NCBI GenBank assembly: GCA_964476505.1
Contig: CAYZAW010000024.1
Span: 1 to 33,420, forward strand
Source: CAYZAW01 sp964476505
GTDB lineage: Bacteria; Bacillota; Clostridia; Christensenellales; CAG-138
Reading direction: 5' to 3'
DNA length: 33,420 nt
Of the stretch, positions 14,215 to 25,100 are shown piece after piece. Under the pieces are notes generated by a model. That model saw only the letters and a program-made list of their open reading frames with translations. It was not told the origin of the DNA and made no database searches. Within the stretch, counting starts at the first letter, position 1; every line of letters begins with the position of its first letter. The position numbers were made by a program, and so were the translations under genes.

Positions 14215-15830
14215 GATTTCGCTTCTTCTCCCGCCCGATAATTACTGGGCGTGCAGCCCTGCGTTTTTTTGAAAATAAAGCTGAAATACCGCGGGTCGCG
14301 ATAGCCAACCTCAAAGGCGATCTCGCCGGAGCGCAGCGTGGTCTGCCGAAGCAGCTGCTTGGCAAGCTCCATGCGTTTTTGCGTTACATATTCCACAAAT
14401 GTGAGCCCCATTTCCTGGCTGAAAATGCCGGAGAAATAGTTGGCGCTGATGTTGATGGCCTTTGCGACCACGTTTAAGGAGATGGTCTCCTCCGTAAAAT
14501 GCTGGTCGATAAAGCGAATCGCCCGGTTCAGTATGGTGCGGTACTGGTTGCCGGACACCTTTTCCCTAAGGGTGATCGTACGCTGCAGCAGCTCCACGAT
14601 GTAGCGCTTCAATTCCTGATCGTCGATCTCGCGCTCCACATCGTTCAGGCATTGCAGGGGCTGTACAAACTCCTCCTGTGTAAAGCCGTAGCTTTTTGCC
14701 TCCATGGTGGCGGCAAAACGGATGTTGAGCATGATGTACCGCCGGAACATCAGGGAATGAATCACGCTGCCAAGCGCGTGCAGGTATTCCGATGCAAAGT
14801 CTGATACCTCTTCCATAAGGCCGGTCTGTAAAAAATGACGGATGATCTGCGAGTCCACCTTGTTCACGTCCAGCTCCGCCAAGCCGTGGGTCTTATCCTG
14901 CGGCTCGGGCGGGGTCAGCACAAGGCTGTTCAATACATGCTGCTCCGGCAGCAGATGCCGGTAAGACAGTACTTGGCTGGCCTTGCCAAAGCACTGGGCA
15001 AGGCCGCTTAGGCGCTGCACGGGGTCTCCAACGGATACATACCAGTTAAGCGTTGCATGCGCCTGCACGCAGCGGCGCTGGATATTCTCCACACAGGTGT
15101 CGCTCACGCTTTGTATGTTTTCTGCCGTGCCCTTGATAAGCACCGCATAGGTTCTGAGGTTGCAGCGGAACAGCAGATATTCCGGGTAGCGCAGGAAAAA
15201 CCCCATCAGCTCCTCCAACAGCTCCGCCAGCGGCTCGGAATAGCCGGACTCGGCAGCCTTTGGCTGAAGCGTCAGTAAAATGATGTTGTAATAATCCGCG
15301 TCGATCATGATATCCAGCCGCTTAGCCTGTTCGTAGATCTCGGGCACGGTCAGCGCGCCGGAGGTGATCTGCTCAAAAAACTTCCTTTGGGCGTACTGCT
15401 CGTATTCCTGCGCCTCCAGCTGGAACTGGCGGATGTAGTCCTTCTGCTCGCGCTCTTCCTCGATCTTCTTTTTCACGACGTCCAGTGTGCTGATAAGCGA
15501 TGCTTTGGTGATGGGCTTTAACAGGTACTGCTCCACGCCGATGCCGATGGCTTCCTGCGCAAACTCGAAATCGTCGTGGCCGCTGATGATAATGATCTTG
15601 GTATCCGGCAGCTCCGCGCTGACCAGCTTGCTTAAGGAAAGCCCGTCCATAAAGGGCATTTTGATGTCCGTAATCAGGATATCCGGCTTGATGCGCCGAA
15701 TCTGCGGCAGCGCCATTTCGCCGTCGGTGGCGTCTCCGGCAAATTCAAAGCCGTACTGCCCCCACGCAATGCTGTCTCGCAAACCCTCGCGCACTACGCT
15801 TTCGTCCTCAACCAAAAATACCTTTAGCAT
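14211..15830 (-). CDS. Response regulator with AraC-type DNA-binding domain, YesN type
   Basis: This 539-residue regulator has an N-terminal receiver domain (1-120) with acidic residues Glu8-Asp9, phospho-accepting Asp55 in DILITDIKMPFMDG, and Lys in LLKPI. A long middle region (about 130-430) starts with a coiled linker, and the C-terminal AraC double helix-turn-helix (about 435-535) includes VVAKAINISANYFSGIFSQ and GYRDPRYFSFIFKKTQGCTP. It is expected to be phosphorylated by the downstream kinase and to activate sugar-uptake genes, most plausibly the 10015-5159 operon. It is the first gene of its operon, with AAGGCGG before the ATG. Confidence 0.93.
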   Translation of the reverse strand: MLKVFLVEDESVVREGLRDSIAWGQYGFEFAGDATDGEMALPQIRRIKPDILITDIKMPFMDGLSLSKLVSAELPDTKIIIISGHDDFEFAQEAIGIGVEQYLLKPITKASLISTLDVVKKKIEEEREQKDYIRQFQLEAQEYEQYAQRKFFEQITSGALTVPEIYEQAKRLDIMIDADYYNIILLTLQPKAAESGYSEPLAELLEELMGFFLRYPEYLLFRCNLRTYAVLIKGTAENIQSVSDTCVENIQRRCVQAHATLNWYVSVGDPVQRLSGLAQCFGKASQVLSYRHLLPEQHVLNSLVLTPPEPQDKTHGLAELDVNKVDSQIIRHFLQTGLMEEVSDFASEYLHALGSVIHSLMFRRYIMLNIRFAATMEAKSYGFTQEEFVQPLQCLNDVEREIDDQELKRYIVELLQRTITLREKVSGNQYRTILNRAIRFIDQHFTEETISLNVVAKAINISANYFSGIFSQEMGLTFVEYVTQKRMELAKQLLRQTTLRSGEIAFEVGYRDPRYFSFIFKKTQGCTPSNYRAGEEAKS

Positions 15831-15850
15831 CGTTTCACCGCCTTTTTATC

Positions 15851-15859
15851 ATTATACCA
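15851..15859 (-). promoter_or_regulatory. Extended -10 promoter of the sensor operon
   Basis: On the minus strand TGGTATAAT forms a perfect extended -10 about 20 bp before the ATG. The -35 region is poor. The leader would be only about 14 bases but still contains the ribosome site. Confidence 0.55.
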
Positions 15860-15922
15860 TTGGTTTTTTCGCTTACAGAATAAATTTTCTTCTGATTCCC
15901 TATGAATTTTTTACGCAAGGAA

Positions 15923-15955
15923 ACAGCCCGCCAAGCTTTTTGCATGGCGGGCTGT
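15923..15955 (-). terminator. Terminator after the C11 peptidase gene
   Basis: The 10-bp stem ACAGCCCGCC/GGCGGGCTGT is followed on the minus strand by TTTCCTT. It separates the peptidase transcript from the sensor operon, which is on the same strand. Confidence 0.65.
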
Positions 15956-16036
15956 GATTTCATGTTCCCTTGTTTCTGTTACTGAGCAGCTTCGTAAGGC
16001 ACAGATAGCACGTTTCAGTTTACTATACAGTGCTCA

Positions 16037-18049
16037 TTACTCGAACACGGTGGTCGTGATCTCACCGTTTACACAGTCGAACTGCACGGGGTCGGAATAG
16101 GCGTAGTTGCCCATGGCATCCCACATTTCAAACACCATGCGGTAGGTGCCGTCAAACAGTGGCGCTTCCCCAAACTGGGTGCCTGCGGTATAGGTCACGG
16201 TCTCGTTGGTGTACATTTCGAAGTCATCATCGCCGGAAACAGAGGCCATTTTCCAAATGGTGGTGATCTCGTCGCCAACCTGTAGCAGGCGCAGTTCCTT
16301 ATCCGCCATGCCGCTTTCGTCAATTCCCTGCCGTGCACCCAGTACCGTCCATTCCTCGGCGGCAAAATCGTATGCCACCTGCAGGTTGTATTCTTCTCCG
16401 TTCAAGAGCACCGGCACGGAGTATACATTGTAGCCGTCGCCCTCGTCGGAAAGCTCCATGTATACCAAGCAACCGTCTATCGCGCCCCAAACGCCGCGGA
16501 AATTATCGCTGAACACACCGTTCTCCCAATCGGCGTTCATGTCGTTATCAGTACCTAAGAGCATCATGGTATCGCTCGCTTCGTCCATGTAGAACAGCTG
16601 GAAGCCGATACCGGCAAGGATGTCGTTTGCCTCCGCGCCAAGCGTCATGAAGGCGGTGCCCTCGTCGTTTAGATCCAGCTTTGCGCCGTCGTAGCCCATG
16701 GTGATGAGGTTCTGCACCTCGGGCATGGCGTTGAAATCCATTTCTGCCATGCTGTCAAAATCCAAGTTTTCCAAGTAGCTTACGCTGTCGTCGGAAAGCT
16801 CCCCGGAAAGCTCGTAGTAGTAGAAATGCTTGAAGGCCTCCCCGGCACCCAGCGCCGCGTAACCCGCATAGTCCTCGGCATCTGCATTATAAGAGTAGTA
16901 GCAGGAAAGCCCGCTGGCTTCCGCGCGGTACGGGCCGCCCACCTGGTACAGCACGCAGTCGTTCAAAGCGGAGAGCACGTTCTGGGAGGAAGGCACCAGA
17001 TCGGCAGACTTCCGGGCAAGGTCGCCCAAGTCCACCATGTTGGTATACCCCTGCTCCCTAGTATTGCCGCCGTAGTTCTCGCTTTTTTGTGCAACACGGG
17101 CAAACTGGCTAAAGAAGCCCGGGTCCTCACACGCCGCCGCAAGGCACTCCGCGCCAAAGGCGTCATACGCATCTAACAGTGTGCGCGCACGGGTAAGGTC
17201 TGTTAAGGAAAGCGTTGCACTCTGCTCCGTACCGATTTCCTCGCAGCCGCGATAGTAGCTGTCGCAGATGATTTTACCCAAGGCTTCGCCGTCCTGATAC
17301 GGGTCTTCCGCAAGCGCGCCGAGCCATTCGGAGTAGTACCAGCCGTTTGCGGGCTCCGTTTCCTCGGAGGCGACCATGTACTTGGCGATATCCGTAAACG
17401 TATTTGCAACGTCCACCGTTGCCATCAGGCAGGTATCAAAGCCAATCAGCTCTAAGGGCTGGTTATCCTCCGATGTGCCGAACACGGCAGAAAACGCCTG
17501 ATACATCTCATCCAGCTTGAGGGAATCGTTTTCATACAGCTCATCGAACGCCGCGCCGGAAACCGAGCCGCCGCCGTGGTTCCAGAATACTACTGCCGTT
17601 TTGTTGCCGGGGAAGTTTGTTTTTGCAAAATCCAAGAACTCCGCAAGCGTTTGCGCCTCTCCCATACTGGCGGAGGGCTGCTCGTCGATCAGCTGGAAGC
17701 CCTCGCTGCTGTACAGCCAGCGCTGGAGCTTGGAAGCGTCCACCATGTTGTTCTGCCACTGGGAAGAGCCGCCCGTTTCGATCACGACCTTCACGTTTTC
17801 GGGCAGCTGCACCTCCAACATTTCCTGTAAGTCCCCGCTGGCAAAGCCGCCTTCGGACTCTAGATCGCTGCCGCAAAGGTACCAGTAAACCACCCATTCG
17901 TCCATGCCGGTCTCTTCGGCTTGGGGCACCGCCTCGGGCGCTTCTTCCGGCGCTTCGGGGTCGCTTACCTCAACGGGCTCGTCTGCACCGCAGGCGGTCA
18001 CCGCAAACAACAGGCATAACGCCAGTAAAACTGCAATCCATTTTTTCAT
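16037..18049 (-). CDS. Clostripain-family (C11) cysteine peptidase lipoprotein
   Basis: This 670-residue exported lipoprotein has lipobox VTAC (Cys20) and an acidic Pro/Glu-rich linker (about 22-48). The C11 caspase-like fold begins with VVYWYLCGSDLES. The catalytic dyad is visible: His158 in VVFWNHGGG and Cys207 in IGFDTCLMA. The enzyme class cleaves after basic residues (Arg in clostripain, Arg/Lys in related C11 enzymes). The C-terminal 230 residues, after about residue 440, form an additional acidic domain that I do not recognise, probably beta-rich. It is a single-gene unit with AGGAGG before the ATG. Substrate and function, nutrition versus surface processing, cannot be read from the context. 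Confidence 0.9.
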   Translation of the reverse strand: MKKWIAVLLALCLLFAVTACGADEPVEVSDPEAPEEAPEAVPQAEETGMDEWVVYWYLCGSDLESEGGFASGDLQEMLEVQLPENVKVVIETGGSSQWQNNMVDASKLQRWLYSSEGFQLIDEQPSASMGEAQTLAEFLDFAKTNFPGNKTAVVFWNHGGGSVSGAAFDELYENDSLKLDEMYQAFSAVFGTSEDNQPLELIGFDTCLMATVDVANTFTDIAKYMVASEETEPANGWYYSEWLGALAEDPYQDGEALGKIICDSYYRGCEEIGTEQSATLSLTDLTRARTLLDAYDAFGAECLAAACEDPGFFSQFARVAQKSENYGGNTREQGYTNMVDLGDLARKSADLVPSSQNVLSALNDCVLYQVGGPYRAEASGLSCYYSYNADAEDYAGYAALGAGEAFKHFYYYELSGELSDDSVSYLENLDFDSMAEMDFNAMPEVQNLITMGYDGAKLDLNDEGTAFMTLGAEANDILAGIGFQLFYMDEASDTMMLLGTDNDMNADWENGVFSDNFRGVWGAIDGCLVYMELSDEGDGYNVYSVPVLLNGEEYNLQVAYDFAAEEWTVLGARQGIDESGMADKELRLLQVGDEITTIWKMASVSGDDDFEMYTNETVTYTAGTQFGEAPLFDGTYRMVFEMWDAMGNYAYSDPVQFDCVNGEITTTVFE

Positions 18050-18082
18050 ATAACACCAATCCTCCTATTAGATATAGCCTGC

Positions 18083-18088
18083 ATTATA
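18083..18088 (-). promoter_or_regulatory. Putative -10 of the C11 peptidase gene
   Basis: A perfect TATAAT on the minus strand lies about 34 bp before the ATG. No good -35 is present. Confidence 0.4.
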
Positions 18089-18295
18089 AAACCGCCATTT
18101 CAAAACCTATGGCGAGGCAATGCAAAAGCAAACACTCTTTATGTGTTCCGCCCGGCGCAGCCATACGCTTAGCCCGCCGCACCTGCCTTGCCTTCCTTTG
18201 GATTTTAGACCATTACGCCGCCTGATGGAGCCAGCCGAGCTTTCCAGTTCGCGACTTCAGCGCGCAAGCCTGATGCTGATCTCTTGCTTTCACGC

Positions 18296-18324
18296 TTGTG
18301 TATATCCATCGCGCCACATATAAT
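18296..18324 (+). promoter_or_regulatory. Putative promoter of the MerR-family gene
   Basis: TTGTGT (18296-18301) and TATAAT (18319-18324) are 17 bp apart, placing the start near 18331 at the edge of a strong dyad. Confidence 0.5.
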
Positions 18325-18332
18325 CATTTTAC

Positions 18333-18352
18333 ATCGTACATTAAGGTACGAT
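18333..18352. promoter_or_regulatory. Operator-like dyad ATCGTAC-N6-GTACGAT
   Basis: The inverted repeat has perfect 7-bp arms around ATTAAG and directly follows the predicted transcription start of the MerR-family gene. It is a likely autoregulatory site. Confidence 0.55.
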
Positions 18353-18376
18353 GCAAGGATTATAGGAGATATATTT

Positions 18377-19168
18377 TTGACAGACCGTGACAATCGCTTG
18401 CTTACCATCGGCGAAACCGCAAAAGCCGTACATGTGACCCGCCGGATGATACTAAACTACGAATCCAGGGGCTTGATCGTGCCGGATGTAAAAGAAGGCG
18501 TAGCCGGCAACCGATATTACTCCCCGGATACACTGACGCGTATTCGCTCCATTCGCGTATTTCAGAACTTGGGGCTGTCATTGGATGATATCTATTCCTA
18601 TTTTAACGATACCATTGGCCTCGCGCCGTTGATCAAGCGGCTGGAAGACATGCGAAACGAATTGAATTTGAGCATTGAAAGGCTGCGCGCCCGGTTGAAT
18701 ACCGAATGCCCGCCACAGATTCAAACAACAACGCTTCCCCGGCAGATGGTATACCTAAGAACATACCGAGCCGTAACCGTGGAGGAGCGAAAAGAGCGCC
18801 TGCGTGATGTTGTTCCCGCCGCCATGCGTGCTTTTGGCACCGATGTCAGCAAGCGGATATTCTTCATAGAATTCCCTCTGGACGACCCCGATCTAGTCTC
18901 GTTCTGCGTTTCCGTTCCGCCGGAAAGCGCAGGAGAATTTGTGCACGAGCTAACGGAAACGCAGGCGCTGTGCCTTACTTGGCACGGCGGGTATCAGGAG
19001 CTTCCGTTTGTACGGGAGCAGCTTCTTGCCTATGCCGCGCAGGAAGGCTTGGCTTTGACCGGCACCTGCCGTCATCTATATTTAGAGGGGCCTCCCCAGC
19101 ACAAGGAAGAGTGCAATTTTATTACGCAGGTTGCGCTGCCTCTTCTTGATGCCCGTTCGGATAAATAG
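18377..19168 (+). CDS. MerR-family regulator with GyrI/BmrR-like effector domain
   Basis: This 263-residue protein has an N-terminal MerR helix-turn-helix (about 9-78; LLTIGETAKAVHVTRRMILN, YESRGL, GNRYYSPDTLTRI), a coiled dimerisation helix (about 88-112), and a C-terminal effector-binding domain (about 130-260) with LTWHGGYQELPFVREQLLAY, YLEGPPQHKE and FITQVALPL, as in BmrR-type multidrug sensors. The start is taken as TTG 18377 because AGGAGA lies at the right distance and the MerR domain begins just after; no ATG serves. No drug-efflux gene is adjacent, so its target is unclear. It converges with the giant signalling gene with only 16 bp between the stop codons. Confidence 0.85.
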   Translation: MTDRDNRLLTIGETAKAVHVTRRMILNYESRGLIVPDVKEGVAGNRYYSPDTLTRIRSIRVFQNLGLSLDDIYSYFNDTIGLAPLIKRLEDMRNELNLSIERLRARLNTECPPQIQTTTLPRQMVYLRTYRAVTVEERKERLRDVVPAAMRAFGTDVSKRIFFIEFPLDDPDLVSFCVSVPPESAGEFVHELTETQALCLTWHGGYQELPFVREQLLAYAAQEGLALTGTCRHLYLEGPPQHKEECNFITQVALPLLDARSDK

Positions 19169-19184
19169 CGCAGCACCGCGGGGA

Positions 19185-22100
19185 TCATTCCTGCGGCAGC
19201 TCCTGATATACCCGAAAGCCGCCCTTGCCGGATTTCTTCTCTTCATACAGCGCGTCGTCCGCGTGCTGATACAATGTATCAAAGCTTGTGCCATGCTGCG
19301 GGAACATAGCAACGCCAATGCTGCAGGAAAACGACGCCTGCTCCTTGACGGAGAGCTTCAGCCGTTTTGCCATTTCCCTTGCCTTGGCGGCAGCGGCTTC
19401 CATAGAAAGCCCTTTTAAGAATACAAAGAACTCGTCGCCGCCCAGTCTGCCGATCAGGTCGTCATGGCGCAGCATACCGCCAATGATTCCTGTCGTCTCG
19501 CGAAGCACCTGATCCCCCGCCCCGTGCCCCAGCGCGTCGTTGATATGCTTAAAGTCGTCCACGTCCAGCATGAACAGGGCATGGGTTTCATTAGGCTTGG
19601 CGGTTTGCAGCATGCGATCCACCTGCTCAATAAACGCGGCGCGATTGAGCACGCCCGTCAGCGGGTCGGTCTCTGCTCGCTCCAACGTAAGCAGCTCCGC
19701 TTTTTTATGCGCATCGATGTTTTCATACATCAAAAACACTTCAATGTCCTTAGAGCTTGGGTACTCCACCAGATCCACGGAAAGCCGCAGCCAGCGAACG
19801 GAGCCGTCCGGCATTTGCTCCCGATATTCCAGCGTATCCGAACGGTGCCCGCGATCATAATTGGCAAGCAGCGCATCTGCATTCATAAAGGCTTTGTATA
19901 CAGCCCGATCCTCCTCAAACACGCATTGCTCCACATACTCCTGCGTACGCTCCTCAAACGTTGCCTTTTCGGGATCGAACCGCACCTGCAGCAGCGACCC
20001 CTCCCAGCTGTCGAAGGAGGCTTTTTTGCTGAGGTTGCAGCGGAACAGCGTGTAAGAATCGTGGGGACGCTCGTCCAGCGATTGCTGCCACTTGTTGTAC
20101 ACCACCTCGGTTTCCAGCTGCTTTGTTACGTCCACAAAGGTGATCACCGCCGAAACCGGCCGGCCGTTGTTGGAGAATACCGTTGTATACTGCGCCTCCA
20201 GCCAGCGCCAACCCTTGGTGGAGTGCTGCTGGAAGGTTGTCGTGCCGGACGCGCTGCCCCGTACGATGCTTTCAAACAATTCCGTATAGGCGGCTGCCGT
20301 TTCCGGGGACACTCGCCCCAGCGCGATCTGCTCCTCGGGCATGTGATGCAGCACCGGCGGGAGTGCAAATATGGGGTTGAGCGTTGCCGGAAGCGACAGC
20401 GTACGTTCCCGCACGTTGAATTTTGTGATGATATTGCCGCTGTGCGCAATGGCCAGGCGGTTTTCCTCCTCGCTGACCCGAAGCTTTTCCTGCGCCTCCT
20501 GCTGCTCCGTAACGTCATACTGCACAACGCTTAGCACCAGCCTGCCGCCGGAAATATCCATGGCGCTGCCCTTCATGCTGAACCAGCGAATGCCGCCGCT
20601 TTTGGTTTTGCTGCGATAGATGCATTCCTCGAGGGCGGTTTGTCCCTCGTTCGCAATAAAGATATCCACAGCCGCCCGCAGCTTTTGCTGATCCTCCTGC
20701 AACACAAGCGCATACGGGTCGTTTTCGATCATGCGCCGGTATTCCTCACGCGTATAGCCCGAAAAGCTGAAGAAGCCCTCATTGAAGTATAACGGACGAA
20801 GCCTGCCGTCACGCACCTCAAAGGAGGCGATTCCGCCGGGTATGCTGTCCGTTAACAGCTTGAGCTGAAATTCCGTTTCCCGCGCCTTTGTGATATCCCT
20901 GCTGTTTCCGTACAGGCCGATCACGGTGCCGTCCGCATCCAACAGCGGGTATTTGGAGGTTTTTATATAATGTGCCGTGCCGTCCTTGTGGCGGATCACC
21001 TCCGTGGTGTTCACAAGCGCGTTCCCCGTTTCCAGTACGCTGCGGTCGGCCTCCCGGAAGCGATCCGCCCGGGCGGGCTCAAACAGGTCGTAATCCGTTT
21101 TGCCAATGATCTCCCGCTCGTTATCCAAGCCCAGCGCCTCCGCCACAGAGCGACTGCAGCAAAGGTAACACAGATCCTTGTCCTTCACAAAAGAAAGGTC
21201 GTCTGAGGAGGACATCATGGTAGACAGCGCGATTGGCAGCATTTCCTGCACAGACATCGCTTTGTTGGAAATAGGCATGTAAAACACATAGCACGAATAC
21301 GCCTCCTGCTCTTCCGGCAGGATATTTGCCACGATATGAAAGGGCTTGTATTCTCCGTTGCCGCAAAGGATACGAACATCGCACATGGCGTTTCGCTTCT
21401 GCCGAATTGCCGCCTCGATCTCCTGATGCACCATCTGCCTGTCCTCCGGGCAGATCGCGTCAAACACGGACTCGCGCGAGTAGTCCACCGGCGCACGTTC
21501 CACCAGCTGCCAATACTGTTTGTTGATATGCACCACAGACAGCTTGCCGTTGCGGTATTCATACAGCGCCGTGCCGCAGGGCAGATTGTCTAATATCTGC
21601 TTCTGCTGCTCCTTGGAGCGCTTCTGCTCCTCCAGCAATGTTTCCATCACCGCATAGTCGTGCATGATCTTGTTGTTCAGATCCCGCCGGGTCAGCAGGA
21701 TGGCAATGTAATCTCCCAGCGCCATCAGCCGCTCCAGCTGATTCATCGCCTGCCTTGGGTTGTCCACCCCCACAAAGCCGATCAGCTTTCCGTTTCGCCA
21801 GAGGGGCGCGACAACGATGGAATGGATGTTCTGAGCCAACAACATGCGCTTGACCGCCTGCCCGTCCTCCATCTTCTCCACCTGCTCGATCACAATGCTT
21901 TCGTTTCGGTTCAGCGTTTCCAGCCACAAGGCGGTATCGGCAAAGGGCACCTGCTGCAGGTTCTCCTTCTCGCTGCTGACCCCCTCGGCACAAATTTCGT
22001 AGGTATTGTTCGTAACGGCATTTTGATCATCCGTTTCCACCACATACGCCCGGTCTCCGGCAAAATACAAAATAAGCTTATGCAGCGTATCGCGGATGGC

Positions 22101-25100
22101 CTGCTCGCTGTCCTGCCGGGCAAGAATGTCATGCGCGGAGTCGTTCAAGAACCGCAGCTGTGCGTCCGATTCCTTTTCTGCGGTGATGTCGGAGAATACC
22201 GACACCTGCACCGGCGCGTCGATTCCCGTTAGGTTGGTCACGGTAATGACGTTCTTGATCCAAATGACCGTTCCGTCTCCCCGCAGCGCCCTGTATTCCA
22301 AGCTGATATCCCCTTGGGTGCGGTTCACCTGCCGGATTCTTTCCCGTACGCTTTCCCTGTCCTCCGGGTGAATCACCGCCAGCCAGTCTGATGCAGTCCT
22401 TTCACGGTATTCCGCTCTGGTATAGCCCAGTATTTCAAAATACTTGTTGTTGGCAAACAGTATTTCCAGCCCAGCCTCACGCATTACAACGGCGGTAATG
22501 CCGCTTCCCACATGGTTCAAAACGGTGCTGAGCTTTTCCGCCGCCTCTTTCTCACGATTTTCTGCCATGCGAAGCTCTGTTACATCGTTGGCAACGGCAA
22601 TCTGCACCGGCCCTTCCACGCCGAAAAGCCGCATCACGCTGATGTTGCTTTGAATGTAGCGCACCTCGCCGTCCCGCCGGATGATGCGATACTCCATGGA
22701 AAACTGCTTATCGCTGCGGGCTGATTCTATAAACTGCCGAGTAGCCCTTTCCCGATCCTCCGGGTGCAGCTGCATAAACTTATCCGTACATTCTTTTTCA
22801 TACTGCTCCTTGGTGTACCCCAGTATTTCGTAAAACCTGTTGTTCACGATGATAAACTCCGGCTTACCCTCCGCAAGCCTTGTTACCATCACACCGCCGT
22901 TGATGTTGTCCACCACAGCCCGCAGTTGGTCGGAAAGCCTTTTTTGCTCGGAAATATCCGTTACCACAGAGGTGATCACATCGTTTCCGTAGCCTTCTAT
23001 CTGCATCAAGGAAGCGTTGGCACGCAAATAAGCCAGATCCCCGTCCCGCCGCTTGCAGCGGTAGTCGATGATGGCGGGCATTCTGTCGCGCTTGAGCTGT
23101 TTGATGCTTTCCAGCACCCGGGGAAGATCCTCCGGCAATATCAGCGTCATTACATCCAGCTGCTCCGCTATTGCCTGCTCCTGCGTATAGCCGTACAGCT
23201 CAAAGTATTTTTCATTGTTGAATACCATGCGGGATTTTCCGTTATCGTCCACCAGTATGGCAGACACGCCGCCATTGATGTTCCCCATGATCACCTGCAG
23301 CTGTTGGGCGCTTTCCGTCTCCTTCTTTTCGGCGCTTCGCCGCTTCTCTTCCGCCACCCGCTGCTTGGTCATATTCAAAACCACGCAGTAAAACAAGAAC
23401 CGCTCTCCCGTTCTTGCGATCACCCGTAAGGTGGTGCGAACGTATTCCACATGCGCCGGGCTGCCGCCGTCTGACAGCTTCAATTCGCAGGAGGATTCAT
23501 GCCGGGTTTTGATAGCGTTTTTGATATTGCCAAATAAAATGTCCCTGTTCTCGTCATCCAAATACTGTACGGCGCTTTGATCCGAGAGCATGGCGTTGTC
23601 GGGAATCAGCTGCCCAAGCTCCCGGGCATACTGCGGGTTTACGCGCAGCAGCTCCGTTTTGCCGCCGTGATACTCAAAAATACACGCGCCGCCAACATAG
23701 CTGTTGAATATCAGCGTTTCCATGGATTTGGGGTCCCAGAAGGCACTGTTGTCCCAAGTATCCACGGTTTTTAGGCGGCTTAAATGCGGCTCCTTTTCGG
23801 ATGCCTTCCAAAGCGCCTCGTATTCCGTAAGCGGCATGGGCTTGGCATAATAATAACCCTGAATGTAAAAACAGCCGATGGAGCGCAGATATTCCGCCTG
23901 CGCTCTGTCCTCCACGCCCTCCGCAATGACCGCCATGCCCAGCCATCTTGCCATGCGCACAACGGATTCGATGATGTTGCCGCTTCGCTGGGAGTTTTCG
24001 GTATTTTCAAAAAACTTCATGCCCAGCTTTAATATGGAAGCCGGCACGTCCTTTAGCGTATTGAGGGAGGAATAGCCGCTGCCGAAATCGTCTATCTCCA
24101 CGGTGAACCCGTAATGGATCAGCTGGTTTACCGTATGCACAATCATTTTGGAGGATTCCGCAAAGGCGGATTCCGTTACCTCTAGGCGCAGCAGGTCAAC
24201 GGGCAGCCGGTATTCCTTTACCAGCCCGCAGATCACCGAGAAAAAGTCCTTTTGATAGATATCGTACCGGGAGATGTTCACAGATATGGGAAGCGGAGAG
24301 AGCCCCTCGTCCAGCCAGCGCCGAAGCTCTATGCAGACCCTTCTCCACATGAACTGATCCAGCTTGTAGATAAACCCGTTTCGCTCAAATATGGGAATAA
24401 ACGAGTACGGCGGCACCAGCTTGCCATTTCTGCGCCAGCGCACCAGCGCCTCCGCGCCGATGATCGCGCCGGTCACATGGTTATACTGGGGCTGGAACCA
24501 CGGCTCAAACTCGCCCTGATTCAGTGCGTCCACCATTTCGTTGATGATCTTCTGCTCGTGCAGCAGGTTTTCCCGCATGGAATCGTTATACTCGGCAATG
24601 TACGTGTCGAACCTGTCCTTGATGGATTCCTCCGCAAGCGTTGCTCGGTCAAGCATAGCGCCAACAGGCAGCGACAGGTCGTTTACCATATACCGCCCTA
24701 CCCGGATGCGAACGTTGCGGTTGATACACTTGGGGGCGATGGTTTTTGTGTAGCATTCCAGCAGCTCCCGGCTGTCCTTCCACTTTGCGGCGTATAAAAT
24801 TGCGAATTTATCCGCCATCACGCGGCAGGCTATACCGTCTATCACGGTAATAAGCGAGCTGATGGTTTCCGCGATCTCGCGAAGCACCTCGTCGCCCTTG
24901 CCCGTGCCGTACTGGTCGTTCACCACTTTAAAGTTTTCCACGTCCATGCAGGAGAGCACATAGTATCCCGGCGTCTGTGCTTTGATCAGCCGCTCCGTTT
25001 CCGCTAAGAACGCATCCCGATTGAGAAGGCCGGTAAGCCTGTCGTTCCAAATGGAGCGATCCTCGGCGGCCGATTGCCGCAGCTCCACCGCGTTACGCAC

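Larger units (their letters stand above)
18050..18376. other. Divergent intergenic region between peptidase and MerR gene
   Basis: This 327-base stretch holds the peptidase's ribosome site and a minus-strand TATAAT (18083-18088). It also holds the MerR gene's promoter and dyad, listed separately. Bases from about 18110 to 18290 show no coding or structural signal that I can support. Confidence 0.6.

Noticed and set aside
19464..20534. Long open frame (356 codons) opposite the giant signalling gene
   Set aside because: It is antisense to strongly conserved PAS and GGDEF coding sequence and its His/Arg/Leu-rich product looks like a codon-bias shadow.
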